Notes: generated by a model not told the origin, from the sequence alone. A stretch of 64,000 bases of DNA from Hespellia stercorisuis DSM 15480 (GCF_900142165.1 NZ_FQZY01000018.1:16127-80126); one strand, 5' to 3'; counted from the first letter of the stretch, positions 53,755-62,055 are shown. Numbers and translations: made by a program.

Positions 53755-53766
53755 ATAAACGTTTAT
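53755..53766. promoter_or_regulatory. Operator O2, perfect palindrome
   Basis: ATAAACGTTTAT, 12 bases, 149 bases upstream of O1 (centre to centre), sharing TAAACGTTT. Typical of LacI-family sites and spaced for looping. A weaker relative, ATAAATGTTTTT, follows at about 53780. The intergenic region is otherwise AT-rich with no gene. Confidence 0.5.
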
Positions 53767-53860
53767 GTAAATTTTTATATAAATGTTTTTGTATCGTTTT
53801 ATGCATACATTTTTCTCTGAATTTCGGAAGTTCCTTCCCTTAAAAACTAAAATCCGCAGC

Positions 53861-53904
53861 AAAAAAGACCCGTTCCGGGTATGTACCCCGGCAGGTCTTT
53901 CTTT
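53861..53904 (-). terminator. Terminator of the second lacI gene
   Basis: Minus-strand GACC...GGGTC outer stem with an inner CCGGGG/CCCGG part, followed by TTTTTT; AAAGACC and GGTCTTT arms also give a T-run on the other strand. It lies about 125 bases past the gene end. Confidence 0.7.
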
Positions 53905-54030
53905 CCTGTCATTCTATTCATTCTTTATCCTGGTCAAGCGAATACTCGGAATCCGCTTTGCCACTTACTCATAACCTGCGCTGCTTTGTCACTTTCTCAT
54001 AACCTTGCGCAGCTTTGCTGCACCCCCGCT

Positions 54031-55056
54031 TTATTCCCCGCTCCGTTCTCTCGTCTTGCTGATATCGCGGACACTCTCCCGCTCGACAAAGTCTGTGCAT
54101 ACACTGATTTTTAATTTACATTGATCTGTCTCGTGTATCATCTCGTGTATCCTCCTGACAGCAAGGGCCCCCATCTCCTGTTTCGAGACCCGTATCGTCG
54201 TCAACGGCGGTGTGTTGATCTCGCAGAACGGCAGGTCATCAAAACCAATCACCGACACATCCTCCGGGACACGAATCCCAGCCTCTTGCATCGCCTTGAT
54301 TGCTCCAAGCGCGATCACATCATCATCCGCAAAAAAAGCGGTCGGAAGCTTTGGCTTTCCCTTCAGAATTTCTGCCATCTTTCTGCGCGAAGCCTCGATC
54401 GTCGTATCCAGGGTAAACGTATACGCGCTGTTTGCCTCCAGGCCATGATTCATCATTGCTCTGGCATATCCGACTGCACGGGAACGGAACGCCTTGATCC
54501 TGAAGTCTCCCCGCAGATATCCGATTTCTCTGTGCCCCTTGCCGATCAGATACTCTGTGGCAACTCTGGCCGAATCTGCATTGTTGATCAGCACTCCGTC
54601 AAACATCATATTGGAGTCAAAACTGTCCAAAATCAAGAATGGACACTTGGTACTTCGGAATCCCACCAGATCCCCCTCCATCACTTCCGTTCCCAGAAAA
54701 ATAATCGCGGAGGTCGTGTCATTGACCAGCCATCGGACCTGCTCCTCATAATCATCGTCCCTTCGATCCAGATTGCAGATTGACATCTCGTATCCCAGTT
54801 TGCGGCACTCCGTCTCCACGCCATCAATCAGGAGCGGGAAAAAAGGGGTGTCATCTATAATCTTTCCATTTCTCTTATAGATGACAAACCGGATTTTTGT
54901 AATGCGGTTTTCGGATATGTAGCCCATCTCCTTCGCTACCCGGAGGATCTCCGCCGCCGTATCCCTGTTGACTCCCCGCTTGTTGTTCAAGGCATTGGAT
55001 ATCGTCGCCGGCGAAAATCCTGTTACCTCGCTTATCTTCTTAATGCTCACCTTCAT
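54031..55056 (-). CDS. LacI-family regulator, paralogue of the neighbouring LacI
   Basis: Repressor of 341 residues. The helix-turn-helix SIKKISEVTGFSPATISNAL and NNKRGVNRDTAAEILRVAKE is nearly that of the LacI at 52560-53570. The similarity continues through YISENRITK, FVIYKRNGKIIDDTPFFPLL and SVIGFDDLPFCEINTPPLTT. The two must stem from a tandem duplication. Because the DNA-reading helices match, they may share operators, while sensor differences suggest different ligands. It stands between two terminators as a single gene. AAGGA about nine bases upstream sets the ATG at 55056. Confidence 0.9.
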   Translation of the reverse strand: MKVSIKKISEVTGFSPATISNALNNKRGVNRDTAAEILRVAKEMGYISENRITKIRFVIYKRNGKIIDDTPFFPLLIDGVETECRKLGYEMSICNLDRRDDDYEEQVRWLVNDTTSAIIFLGTEVMEGDLVGFRSTKCPFLILDSFDSNMMFDGVLINNADSARVATEYLIGKGHREIGYLRGDFRIKAFRSRAVGYARAMMNHGLEANSAYTFTLDTTIEASRRKMAEILKGKPKLPTAFFADDDVIALGAIKAMQEAGIRVPEDVSVIGFDDLPFCEINTPPLTTIRVSKQEMGALAVRRIHEMIHETDQCKLKISVCTDFVERESVRDISKTRERSGE

Positions 55057-55208
55057 CTCTCCACGTCCTTCGTAATATCCGCTCTCCCTGCTGCGTACCA
55101 CCGGGAAAACTGCCTCTCAGATTCCTCGGAACTTTTCAGTCACAATGTTGTGCTTTTTCTATAGTTTTTATTTTACCATATTTTTCTTAAAATAGAAGAC
55201 TTCCCTGC

Positions 55209-55240
55209 AAAAAAAGAAGGCTCACACCCGGCCTTCTTCT
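55209..55240 (-). terminator. Terminator of the PTS-DUF4038 operon
   Basis: Minus-strand AGAAGGC / GCCTTCT around CGGGTGTGA, followed by TTTTTTT; 12 bases past the hydrolase stop. Confidence 0.75.
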
Positions 55241-55251
55241 TTTAAAACACG

Positions 55252-56526
55252 TCATTCCTTTATCGCAGCGATCAAAACATCTTCCGGAAATGAATGCATC
55301 TGAATCGTACTCACTCCATTCTCTGTTTTTACTGTACCAAATGCAGTATTTCTGGTGGTCAGATCCGTGATCCGGATCCGGTAACCAGACAGGTCTGCCT
55401 GCACACGTACATTCGTATTGGACGGGACATAGATCAAATAATCTCCATCTATATTTCTTCCCATGCGGATGTCACGTGTGTCATTCAAAATCAGATGGGG
55501 CAGCGGCTCAATCTCGCTCACGCCATATCGCTCCATCAGATAATGGATAAACCCATAATCCCACGCCCCTGGAAGTGCCAATGCGTCCTCCCATGGCAGT
55601 GCTTCGTCGAACCCTTCTCCCAGCACCGGATTCTTCGGTTTCCCGATCTCGTGCCAGTTCCAGATTCCGTGTGCTCCATAGGTCACCCCCGCGCAGGCTC
55701 CAGACAGAATGCTCGTCCAAGCCGCCTTGCGGACATCAAACTGAGAAAAACGTCCATATACCTTCCGGCTGTACCCCATCTGCTCATAGCAGGGTTCGGA
55801 GTTAAGCATAGGTTTTTTTGGATATTTTTCCCTCATGCTCTCCGGCAGGATGTACGCCATGTCCTGTTCCGCCTGATTATGACCGGACTGGAACATGTAA
55901 AAATCAATCTGATCCAGGAGGTGCTCTGGAAGTACGTCGTAGCCGCGCTTGATGTGCATGCCTTTCAGTGAATCTGGGCTCAGCTCGCACAGTCCGTTCA
56001 GAACCGTGCCATAGTACCGGACAGCCTCCTCCGTATCGAAATCCGTATCCCCACTGACGATATAGAGCGGATCAAACTCATCAAACTCCTCTACGACCTT
56101 CTGTGTATAAACCGGGAGAAAATCTTCCGGCATGACGTTGGCTGCCACAATCCTGCTGCCCCATGTCCCCGGCACATAATTGAGCCAAAGTACAACCAAC
56201 GCGAGATGAAACCCTCTGTCCACAGCCATCCGGCACATGATCCGCGCCCGGTCGTAGTACTCCTGACAGAATGCACCGTACGTGAATGTCTGGCCGCCGT
56301 CCGATGTTGGAAACGGATACACCCCCACATCCGTCATGCAGCGATCCCACTGCGGCAGGGTATTGATCTGGAGCACCGTAAATCCCTGCGCCTTTCTTTT
56401 TTCCAGATAATACTCCCACTCCTCGATAGTAACATTCGTGAACGCACTCCAGATGGTATCTGCGAGATAAAAGAACGGTTTGTCATCCGATATAAAATTA
56501 CTTTTGTTCTTGTCTACTTTCAGCAT
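55252..56526 (-). CDS. DUF4038/apiosidase-like (GH140-type) intracellular glycoside hydrolase
   Basis: A 424-residue TIM-barrel protein with no signal peptide, so cytoplasmic. The N-terminus DKPFFYLADTIWSAFTNVTI and the QGFTVLQINTLPQWDR segment match the DUF4038 (Apiosidase) domain. DPLYIVSGDTDFDTEEAVRY supplies a likely catalytic Asp, and PMLNSEPCYEQMGY the likely catalytic Glu. The C-terminal 80 residues form a small beta domain, also normal for the family. The characterised GH140 member removes D-apiose from pectin side chains. This one follows a beta-glucoside PTS by 24 bases and so probably cleaves an imported phosphorylated glycoside. Substrate is inferred. Confidence 0.75.
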   Translation of the reverse strand: MLKVDKNKSNFISDDKPFFYLADTIWSAFTNVTIEEWEYYLEKRKAQGFTVLQINTLPQWDRCMTDVGVYPFPTSDGGQTFTYGAFCQEYYDRARIMCRMAVDRGFHLALVVLWLNYVPGTWGSRIVAANVMPEDFLPVYTQKVVEEFDEFDPLYIVSGDTDFDTEEAVRYYGTVLNGLCELSPDSLKGMHIKRGYDVLPEHLLDQIDFYMFQSGHNQAEQDMAYILPESMREKYPKKPMLNSEPCYEQMGYSRKVYGRFSQFDVRKAAWTSILSGACAGVTYGAHGIWNWHEIGKPKNPVLGEGFDEALPWEDALALPGAWDYGFIHYLMERYGVSEIEPLPHLILNDTRDIRMGRNIDGDYLIYVPSNTNVRVQADLSGYRIRITDLTTRNTAFGTVKTENGVSTIQMHSFPEDVLIAAIKE

Positions 56527-56550
56527 ATTCACTTTCCGCCCTCGATTTCT

Positions 56551-58425
56551 CTATTTGGCAATGCAGTTCATCAACGCATCACCTTGTTTTGCCACACCGG
56601 ATTTCTCCTGTATGATTTTCACATAATCATCTGTGTTTGTCACGATCACAGGTGTTGTTGTGTCGAGACCGGCACCCCTAATCAGTTCGAGATCCGCCTC
56701 CACAAGCACGTCTCCCGCTCTTACCACCTGACCTTCTTTCACCTTGACGTTGAAGCCTCTTCCTTCCAACGTAACGGTATCCATTCCAATGTGGATCAGA
56801 ACTTCTGCACCCGCGCTTGACCGGATGCCCACCGCATGCCCGGTCGGATACATCACTGTGACGATCCCATCACAGGGCGCACATACCGTTCCATTTGACG
56901 GAATCACTGCCGTTCCCCGTCCGAGCACACCGCATGCAAACGCTTCGTCCTTCACCTCTGCGAGTGGAATCACCGCTCCGTCGACCGGCACCTGCATTGT
57001 CTCGTCTTTTACCGCCTTTGTCTTTTTTATCTCTTCTGTCTTTTCCGTCTTTGCTGTATTCCCCTTAACCAGCATATCATCACTGTATCCAAACAGGTAC
57101 GTCACGATTGCCGCTCCAAAATATGCGATTGCACATGCGATCAAAAATCCCACAAATCCAACTCCGATATAGCCCGGAAGTGTCAGAATACTGGTTCCGA
57201 TCAGTGCCGGCGTTCCGGTTCCCGCTGCCGCTACAATTGCTCCGGCAATCCCCGAGAACACCGCACCGATAAAGAATGGCTTCTTGAACCGGAGTGTCAC
57301 ACCATAGATTGCAGGCTCTGTGATACCAGCCAATACTGCAGACAGTGCTGCCGGTCCCGCGATCTCTTTCAGTTCTTTGTTCTTTGTCTTCAAAAATACA
57401 CCAAGTGCTGCTCCCGCCTGCGCCATGTTATTCGGTCCTGTAATCGTAAACAGCGTGTCTCTTCCGTACTCCGCAATGTTGTTCATCACGATCGGCACAA
57501 ATCCCCAGTGTACGCCAAAGATAACCGCTGCCGGCCAGATCAGACCAAGTATACCACCCGCGATGACCGGATTCAATGCCACCATGCTTGTGTAACCTGA
57601 TGCGAGAAGTTTGCCGATGGTATCTGCGACCGGTCCGATCACAAGATATGTTGCCGGGACCATGATTATCAGACTCAGCATCGGTGTCAGGAATGTCTTG
57701 CAGACCGTAGGAACGATCTTCTTCAGGCCTTTCTCCAGTTTAGATAACGCATACACCGCAACGATAATCGGAATTACCGATGAAGTATAGCTTACCAGAA
57801 CAACCGGGATTTTCAAAAATGTTATTGCTTCTCCCGCAGAATATGCTGCCGTCATGGCCGGATACAGAAGCGCTGCCGCGATCCCCACCGCTACGAACTC
57901 GTTGGCCTTGAACTTCTTCGCCGCCGTAAATGCCAGGAAGAACGGGATAAACGTAAACACGCCGTCCGCAGCCGCATACAGAATCTTATAGGTTCCCATA
58001 TCCGCGTTCAGCACACCAATCGTTGTCAGGAGGATCAGCAGTGCTTTCAACATACCGGCTCCACTCATAGCGCCCAGCACCGGGGCGAACACACCGGAGA
58101 CCGTATCCATAAATGTATTTAGCAGACCTTTCTTTTCCCCGTTTTCCTCTTCTGCCGCTCCGCCTTCCTGCTTTAAGCCGGTGTTCTGGAACAGTGCGTC
58201 ATAGACGTCCGCCACATGACTCCCGATCACGACCTGAATCTGTCCGCCGCTGTTAAGCACAGTAATCACTCCGCTCAGCTGTTCCAGATTACTCTTATCT
58301 ACTTTTTCATCACTTTTCACTTTGAAACGAAGACGAGTCGCACAGTGTATTACAGAAACCACATTGCCCTCGCCGCCGACATATTTTACAATCTTTCTGG
58401 AAAGATCATCATAGTTCTTCGCCAT
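56551..58425 (-). CDS. bglP: Beta-glucoside-type PTS enzyme IIBCA
   Basis: Membrane phosphotransferase of 624 residues in B-C-A order. The EIIB domain has NVVSVIHCATRLRFKVK with phospho-Cys28. EIIC (about 110-460) has about ten helices with EFVAVGIAAALLYPAMTAAY and ITEPAIYGVTLRFKKPFFIG. EIIA (about 485-610) has GAEVLIHIGMDTVTLEGRGF with the phospho-His. It imports and 6-phosphorylates beta-glucosides. No phospho-beta-glucosidase follows; instead the DUF4038 hydrolase does, suggesting an unusual diglycoside. CAGGAGG precedes the start. Confidence 0.9.
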   Translation of the reverse strand: MAKNYDDLSRKIVKYVGGEGNVVSVIHCATRLRFKVKSDEKVDKSNLEQLSGVITVLNSGGQIQVVIGSHVADVYDALFQNTGLKQEGGAAEEENGEKKGLLNTFMDTVSGVFAPVLGAMSGAGMLKALLILLTTIGVLNADMGTYKILYAAADGVFTFIPFFLAFTAAKKFKANEFVAVGIAAALLYPAMTAAYSAGEAITFLKIPVVLVSYTSSVIPIIVAVYALSKLEKGLKKIVPTVCKTFLTPMLSLIIMVPATYLVIGPVADTIGKLLASGYTSMVALNPVIAGGILGLIWPAAVIFGVHWGFVPIVMNNIAEYGRDTLFTITGPNNMAQAGAALGVFLKTKNKELKEIAGPAALSAVLAGITEPAIYGVTLRFKKPFFIGAVFSGIAGAIVAAAGTGTPALIGTSILTLPGYIGVGFVGFLIACAIAYFGAAIVTYLFGYSDDMLVKGNTAKTEKTEEIKKTKAVKDETMQVPVDGAVIPLAEVKDEAFACGVLGRGTAVIPSNGTVCAPCDGIVTVMYPTGHAVGIRSSAGAEVLIHIGMDTVTLEGRGFNVKVKEGQVVRAGDVLVEADLELIRGAGLDTTTPVIVTNTDDYVKIIQEKSGVAKQGDALMNCIAK

Positions 58426-58498
58426 CTTTTTCCTCCTGCTTTCATCCTTTATCTACACATTACATAGCTCCGGTCTTTGCGCTTAACCTTATGCAGAT

Positions 58499-58527
58499 AC
58501 TTTAACATCCAGATTTTAAAGAAACAA
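58499..58527 (-). promoter_or_regulatory. Promoter of the PTS-hydrolase operon
   Basis: Minus-strand TTGTTT (58522-58527), 17-base spacer, TAAAGT (58499-58504) with extended TG. Confidence 0.45.
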
Positions 58528-58539
58528 TCCCCCTTGGGT

Positions 58540-58560
58540 TTTTCTGCATTTTGCTGAAAA
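58540..58560. promoter_or_regulatory. Operator-like inverted repeat upstream of the PTS promoter
   Basis: TTTTCTGCA (58540-58548) and TGCTGAAAA (58552-58560), nine-base arms with one mismatch, 12 bases upstream of the -35. The LacI-type regulator encoded just upstream is the natural candidate. Confidence 0.4.
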
Positions 58561-58602
58561 TGGATTTGATTTGTTCCCATTATTTTTTGCGTTTATGTCA
58601 AA

Positions 58603-58643
58603 AATCACAGGGCTTTTAAATTTTATTTAAAAGCCCTGTGATT
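58603..58643 (-). terminator. Terminator of the third lacI gene
   Basis: Perfect 18-pair stem (58603-58620 with 58626-58643; core CACAGGGCTTTTAAA) with a five-base loop and a minus-strand ATTTTT run. Confidence 0.85.
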
Positions 58644-58660
58644 ACTTTCAGTCTTTATTC

Positions 58661-58760
58661 AATTATGCTCCAGCATAATTGCTGCGAGCGGCTCTGCAAT
58701 CCGCCGGAGGCTATATCTCAGTGGGAGATCGATACCCACCACCTACTATAGAGGTGGGAG
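58661..58760. repeat. Hairpin-rich 100-base non-coding stretch
   Basis: Three consecutive foldable units: AATTATGCT-CC-AGCATAATT (58661-58680), ATCTC-AGTGG-GAGAT (about 58713-58727) and CCACCT-7-AGGTGG (about 58738-58756). It starts right after the third lacI stop and precedes its terminator. GC is higher than the flanks. It may be a relic of a mobile-element end or a structured 3' UTR; identity unknown. Confidence 0.45.
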
Positions 58761-58768
58761 CCATTCTT

Positions 58769-59836
58769 TCACTGATATATATATTTCATTTTGTCAAACA
58801 CACTGTCGCCCTCAATCAGCCTCGTCTTGTAATAAGTCCGGACAATCTCCGTCTCTTCATCCTCAATGTGCCGAAGCAGGTGCTTGACCGCCGCAAGATG
58901 GCGGTTCGTATGTGTTCCCTTGACCAGTGTCAGATGAAATCCCACCAGTCCTTTCTCTGGAAGTGCATCAAAGCCGATCAGTGAAATATCCCGCGGGATA
59001 CGCAGCCCATATTCCAGCAGAGCCTTTGTCACCCCCAGCGAGATCACAGAACTCTCCAGCACAAAGGCCGTCGGCCTTCTCCCGTCACTGTTCAGGTAAT
59101 TCAGCATGGACTCATACACCTCGTCCACCGTATTCCCCAGATGCATGATCCGGTTGGACGCATCCCCGCACTCTCTTTTTGCCATCTCCAGCACAAACGC
59201 TTCTCTGCGCTCCAGGAAATTGAAAATATCAATTTTTTCGGCCAGGTACACAATGTAGCTGTGCCCCTTATCTACCAGATAATCGACAGCTCTGCTGATC
59301 CCTTCTCTGTTATCAATCAGATAGGCATCCAGTCCCTGTTCATAGTAATTGTTATCTCCCACGACAACGGGAACGCCCAGCTCAAGAAACGGATAAATAT
59401 CATTCTGTGTCATCTCCGCGCCGATGACATACATTCCTCTCAGCTTCTCTTTCTGCCATTGCCGCATAAGCCGCTCCAGATCGTCCTCCCGCTCATAGAA
59501 TGTTATGCTCTCGAACCGATATCCCGCGGACTGCACTGCCACGCGCATTTTTGCCAGCAGCGGATGTTCTGTCTTTCCATTCTGGGTCAGCTCACCCGCA
59601 GAATCGCTTCGCCCAAGAATTATCCCGTTCTTATTATAATTCATGAACAATACGAGGCCCGTTTGTTCCCGCCGCGCCTTTTCCACTCCGTAAGTTTCGC
59701 GCTCCATCTCCTCGACGTAATCCAACACCCGCTGCCTCGTCACCTCATTCACTCCGGGTTTTCCATTAATGGCAAGCGAGACTGTTGCAGTTGACAGCCC
59801 CAATGCCTCAGCCACATCCTTCGATTTAATCCGCAT
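58769..59836 (-). CDS. LacI-family regulator, likely for the PTS-DUF4038 operon
   Basis: Repressor of 355 residues. The helix-turn-helix is IKSKDVAEALGLSTATVSLA followed by INGKPGVNEVTRQRVLDYVE. The sensor domain has GVPVVVGDNNYYEQGLDAYL and DNREGISRAVDYLVDKGHSY. It is clearly divergent from the two LacI paralogues upstream. It lies in front of the PTS operon and 51 bases after the HPr-like gene, so it may be co-transcribed with the SmsCB genes. AGGTGA precedes the ATG at 59836. Confidence 0.87.
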   Translation of the reverse strand: MRIKSKDVAEALGLSTATVSLAINGKPGVNEVTRQRVLDYVEEMERETYGVEKARREQTGLVLFMNYNKNGIILGRSDSAGELTQNGKTEHPLLAKMRVAVQSAGYRFESITFYEREDDLERLMRQWQKEKLRGMYVIGAEMTQNDIYPFLELGVPVVVGDNNYYEQGLDAYLIDNREGISRAVDYLVDKGHSYIVYLAEKIDIFNFLERREAFVLEMAKRECGDASNRIMHLGNTVDEVYESMLNYLNSDGRRPTAFVLESSVISLGVTKALLEYGLRIPRDISLIGFDALPEKGLVGFHLTLVKGTHTNRHLAAVKHLLRHIEDEETEIVRTYYKTRLIEGDSVFDKMKYIYQ

Positions 59837-59887
59837 GCTCTTCACCTGTAAGAGCACCCGGCCTGCGCCGAATGCTCTCCCCTGATT

Positions 59888-60115
59888 TTATTCTACGATA
59901 AACCTTGACAGTTCTTTCAGAATCTCGCCGCTCTCCTCGGCAATCTTCAGCTCCACCGGTTTCGATAAATCCATACTGAAAATCCCCATTACAGATTTTG
60001 CGTTGACGATATAACGCCCTGAGATCAAATCGAAATCCGTATCGTACCGCGCGACCAGTCCCACGAAATCGTTCACATCCTCAACCGAATCCAGACGTAT
60101 CTTTATCTCTATCAT
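59888..60115 (-). CDS. HPr-like protein without the phosphorylated histidine
   Basis: A 75-residue protein of the HPr fold. DTDFDLISGRYIVNAKSVMG and IFSMDLSKPVELKI align with the HPr stretch around regulatory Ser46 (here Ser41 in KSVMGIFS). The active-site loop of HPr (GIHARPA) is replaced by DSVEDVNDF, and the whole protein contains no His. It therefore cannot carry PTS phosphate. A regulatory role like that of Crh is conceivable if HPr kinase can use the Ser. GGGGGA seven bases before the ATG at 60115. It is 17 bases after smsB, apparently the third gene of that operon. Confidence 0.75.
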   Translation of the reverse strand: MIEIKIRLDSVEDVNDFVGLVARYDTDFDLISGRYIVNAKSVMGIFSMDLSKPVELKIAEESGEILKELSRFIVE

Positions 60116-60132
60116 TCCCATTTCCCCCAATT

Positions 60133-61050
60133 CTATTTTAAGAAACCATTTACAATCTGTTCCTCTGCTTCTTTTTCCGTCAATCCAAGCGTCATCAGCT
60201 TGATCAACTGCTCTCCTGCGATTTTTCCGATGGCCGCCTCGTGAATCAGATTGGCATCAATACAGTTTGCCGTCAGCTGCGGGCTCGCCGTAACGCATCC
60301 CTGGTCCATAATGATCGCATCGCACTCACTGTGGCCTGCACAGGCAGCGTTTCCATTCATAATGGAAAAGAACTCCTGTCTGGACTCACCCTTCGCCACT
60401 GAACGGGAGATCAGATTGCAGCTACTGTTGTCCCCGTTCAGGTCCACCGCAAAATCTGTTCTTGCAAACTGTTTTCCATGTGTCATGATCTTTTCGTGAA
60501 TCTCCAGCATCGCCCCATCTGCCAGATCGCCTCTCGTCACACGGTTTGTGGAATCAATTCCCTTGATCTGCGTCGTCTCCATATCCATGTGAGCACCTTC
60601 TTTCAGGTGAACGACGGTCTCCGGATTCATAATGTTCTCCCCGTTGCCGTCCCCCTCACCGTAATGACGCTCCACATAGCGGACCTTCGCATTCTTCTCA
60701 AGATAAAACGTATGCACTCCGTCATGCTTCGAGGTATCCACTCCACAGTTATGGATTCCGCATCCTGCCACAATGGTGACATCCGCACCCTCTCCGATAT
60801 AAAAATCGTTATAAACGCACTCCTGCATTCCGCTCTGGCTGAGCAGCACCGGAATGTGTACACTCTCATTCACCGTCCCCGGTTTGATGATGATATCAAT
60901 CCCATCCTTGTCCGTCTTGGTGACAATGTCTATATTCGCAGTTGTATTCCTGCCCAGTTTGTTTCCATTTGCGCGGATATTATAAGCTCCTTCCGGAATC
61001 TCATGCAGCCCGGCAACCTGCTCCAACAAATTCTTTTGCACTAAATCCAT
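60133..61050 (-). CDS. smsB: SufB/SufD-like scaffold of a minimal SUF (SMS) iron-sulfur system
   Basis: A 305-residue protein with the right-handed beta-helix of SufBD. ADVTIVAGCGIHNCGVDTSK and VERHYGEGDGNGENIMNPET lie in the N-terminal half. The C-terminal core is GNAACAGHSECDAIIMDQGC, ANCIDANLIHEAAIGKI and AGEQLIKLMTLGLTEKEAEE, the IGK and E-rich ends being typical of SufB. It is much shorter than SufB (about 470) and fits the SmsB type that pairs with SmsC alone. No sufS or sufU is nearby. Role: scaffold for Fe-S cluster assembly in the cytosol. Confidence 0.82.
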   Translation of the reverse strand: MDLVQKNLLEQVAGLHEIPEGAYNIRANGNKLGRNTTANIDIVTKTDKDGIDIIIKPGTVNESVHIPVLLSQSGMQECVYNDFYIGEGADVTIVAGCGIHNCGVDTSKHDGVHTFYLEKNAKVRYVERHYGEGDGNGENIMNPETVVHLKEGAHMDMETTQIKGIDSTNRVTRGDLADGAMLEIHEKIMTHGKQFARTDFAVDLNGDNSSCNLISRSVAKGESRQEFFSIMNGNAACAGHSECDAIIMDQGCVTASPQLTANCIDANLIHEAAIGKIAGEQLIKLMTLGLTEKEAEEQIVNGFLK

Positions 61051-61138
61051 GTTTCGTCCTGACCTTTCCTACCATACACGCTCCCGTGTACCTCTTAATT
61101 TATCCTGCTTAATTTATCCTGTCTGATCCATCTTCCGT

Positions 61139-61861
61139 CTACAGCTTCTCCTCCAGCGTCTGGCATGCTGAAGTCGTGTGCAGCAGCTGCGGAAGCACCT
61201 CTTCGCGGCTTCCAACCTGACGCAGTTCTCCATCCGCGATCACGATAATTCTGTCTGCAATATTCAGAATCCGCTCCTGGTGGGAGATAATGAGAATCGT
61301 TCCGTTGATCTCATCTCGCATCTTCTCAAACACCTTGATCAGACTGCTGAAGCTCCAGAGATCGATCCCCGCCTCCGGCTCGTCGAATATAGAAAGCTTT
61401 GTTCCCCTGGCCGCGATCATCGCGATCTCAATCCGCTTCAGTTCTCCGCCTGAGAGGCTGCTGTTGATCTCCCGGTCAATATATTCTCTGGCACACAGAC
61501 CCACCTCCGATAAAATATCACAGATATCTCCCACGCTCATCTCGCGCCCCGCCGCGATCGTGATCATGTCTTTTACCGTCAGGCCTTTGAAATGAACCGG
61601 CTGCTGGAACGCAAAGCTGATTCCCTTTTTCGCACGCTCCGTAATGTCCAGCTCTGTGATGTCTTCTCCATCCAATAGTATCTGTCCGCTGGTCGGCCTG
61701 ATAATTCCTGCGATCATCTTCGCCAAAGTAGACTTTCCGCCGCCGTTGGGTCCTGTAATCGCCACAAAATGATCCTTGATCGTCACGCTGACATTTTTCA
61801 GGATCTCTTTGTTCTCCTGATTGTCATCTACTTCATATGTGATGTTCCTTAATTCTAACAT
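61139..61861 (-). CDS. smsC: SufC-like ATPase of a minimal SUF (SMS) system
   Basis: ABC-type ATPase of 240 residues, soluble. Walker A VAITGPNGGGKSTLAKMIAG, Q-loop FAFQQPVHFKGLTVKDM, signature SSLSGGELKRIEIAMIAARG and Walker B LSIFDEPEAGIDLWSF are SufC hallmarks. It drives conformational change of the SufB-like partner encoded 88 bases downstream. AGGAGG precedes the start. The 165-base leader folds strongly and may regulate it. Confidence 0.88.
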   Translation of the reverse strand: MLELRNITYEVDDNQENKEILKNVSVTIKDHFVAITGPNGGGKSTLAKMIAGIIRPTSGQILLDGEDITELDITERAKKGISFAFQQPVHFKGLTVKDMITIAAGREMSVGDICDILSEVGLCAREYIDREINSSLSGGELKRIEIAMIAARGTKLSIFDEPEAGIDLWSFSSLIKVFEKMRDEINGTILIISHQERILNIADRIIVIADGELRQVGSREEVLPQLLHTTSACQTLEEKL

Positions 61862-61900
61862 GAAAACCTCCTGTTTTTCTTCTGCACTTTCTATCTCGTC

Positions 61901-61995
61901 TTGTCGTACCGCCGAAGGATTGGCTGCCCGCCAAACCGCCTCGCATATTGTTCCTGAATATCTGGAAAATATGCTTTAAGACGGGCAGGCGACAA
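61901..61995 (-). ncRNA. Candidate structured leader RNA of the smsCB operon
   Basis: Nested helices on the minus strand: TTGTCG/CGACAA (61990-61995 with 61901-61906), CTGCCCG/CGGGCAG (61982-61988 with 61924-61930), CATATT/AATATG (61968-61973 with 61944-61949) and TTCC/GGAA inside. The 95-base element sits between promoter and ribosome site. No known class recognised. Confidence 0.45.
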
Positions 61996-62026
61996 CACGT
62001 GCATTTTATTCTAAACCGTACATTTT

Positions 62027-62055
62027 ATCATACAACTTCTTGACAAAAAATGCAA
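62027..62055 (-). promoter_or_regulatory. Promoter of the smsCB operon
   Basis: Minus-strand TTGCAT (62050-62055), 17-base spacer, TATGAT (62027-62032). Confidence 0.55.

Noticed and set aside
53783..53974. 63-codon plus-strand frame with a hydrophobic end
   Set aside because: It runs through the lacI terminator hairpin and has no ribosome site.
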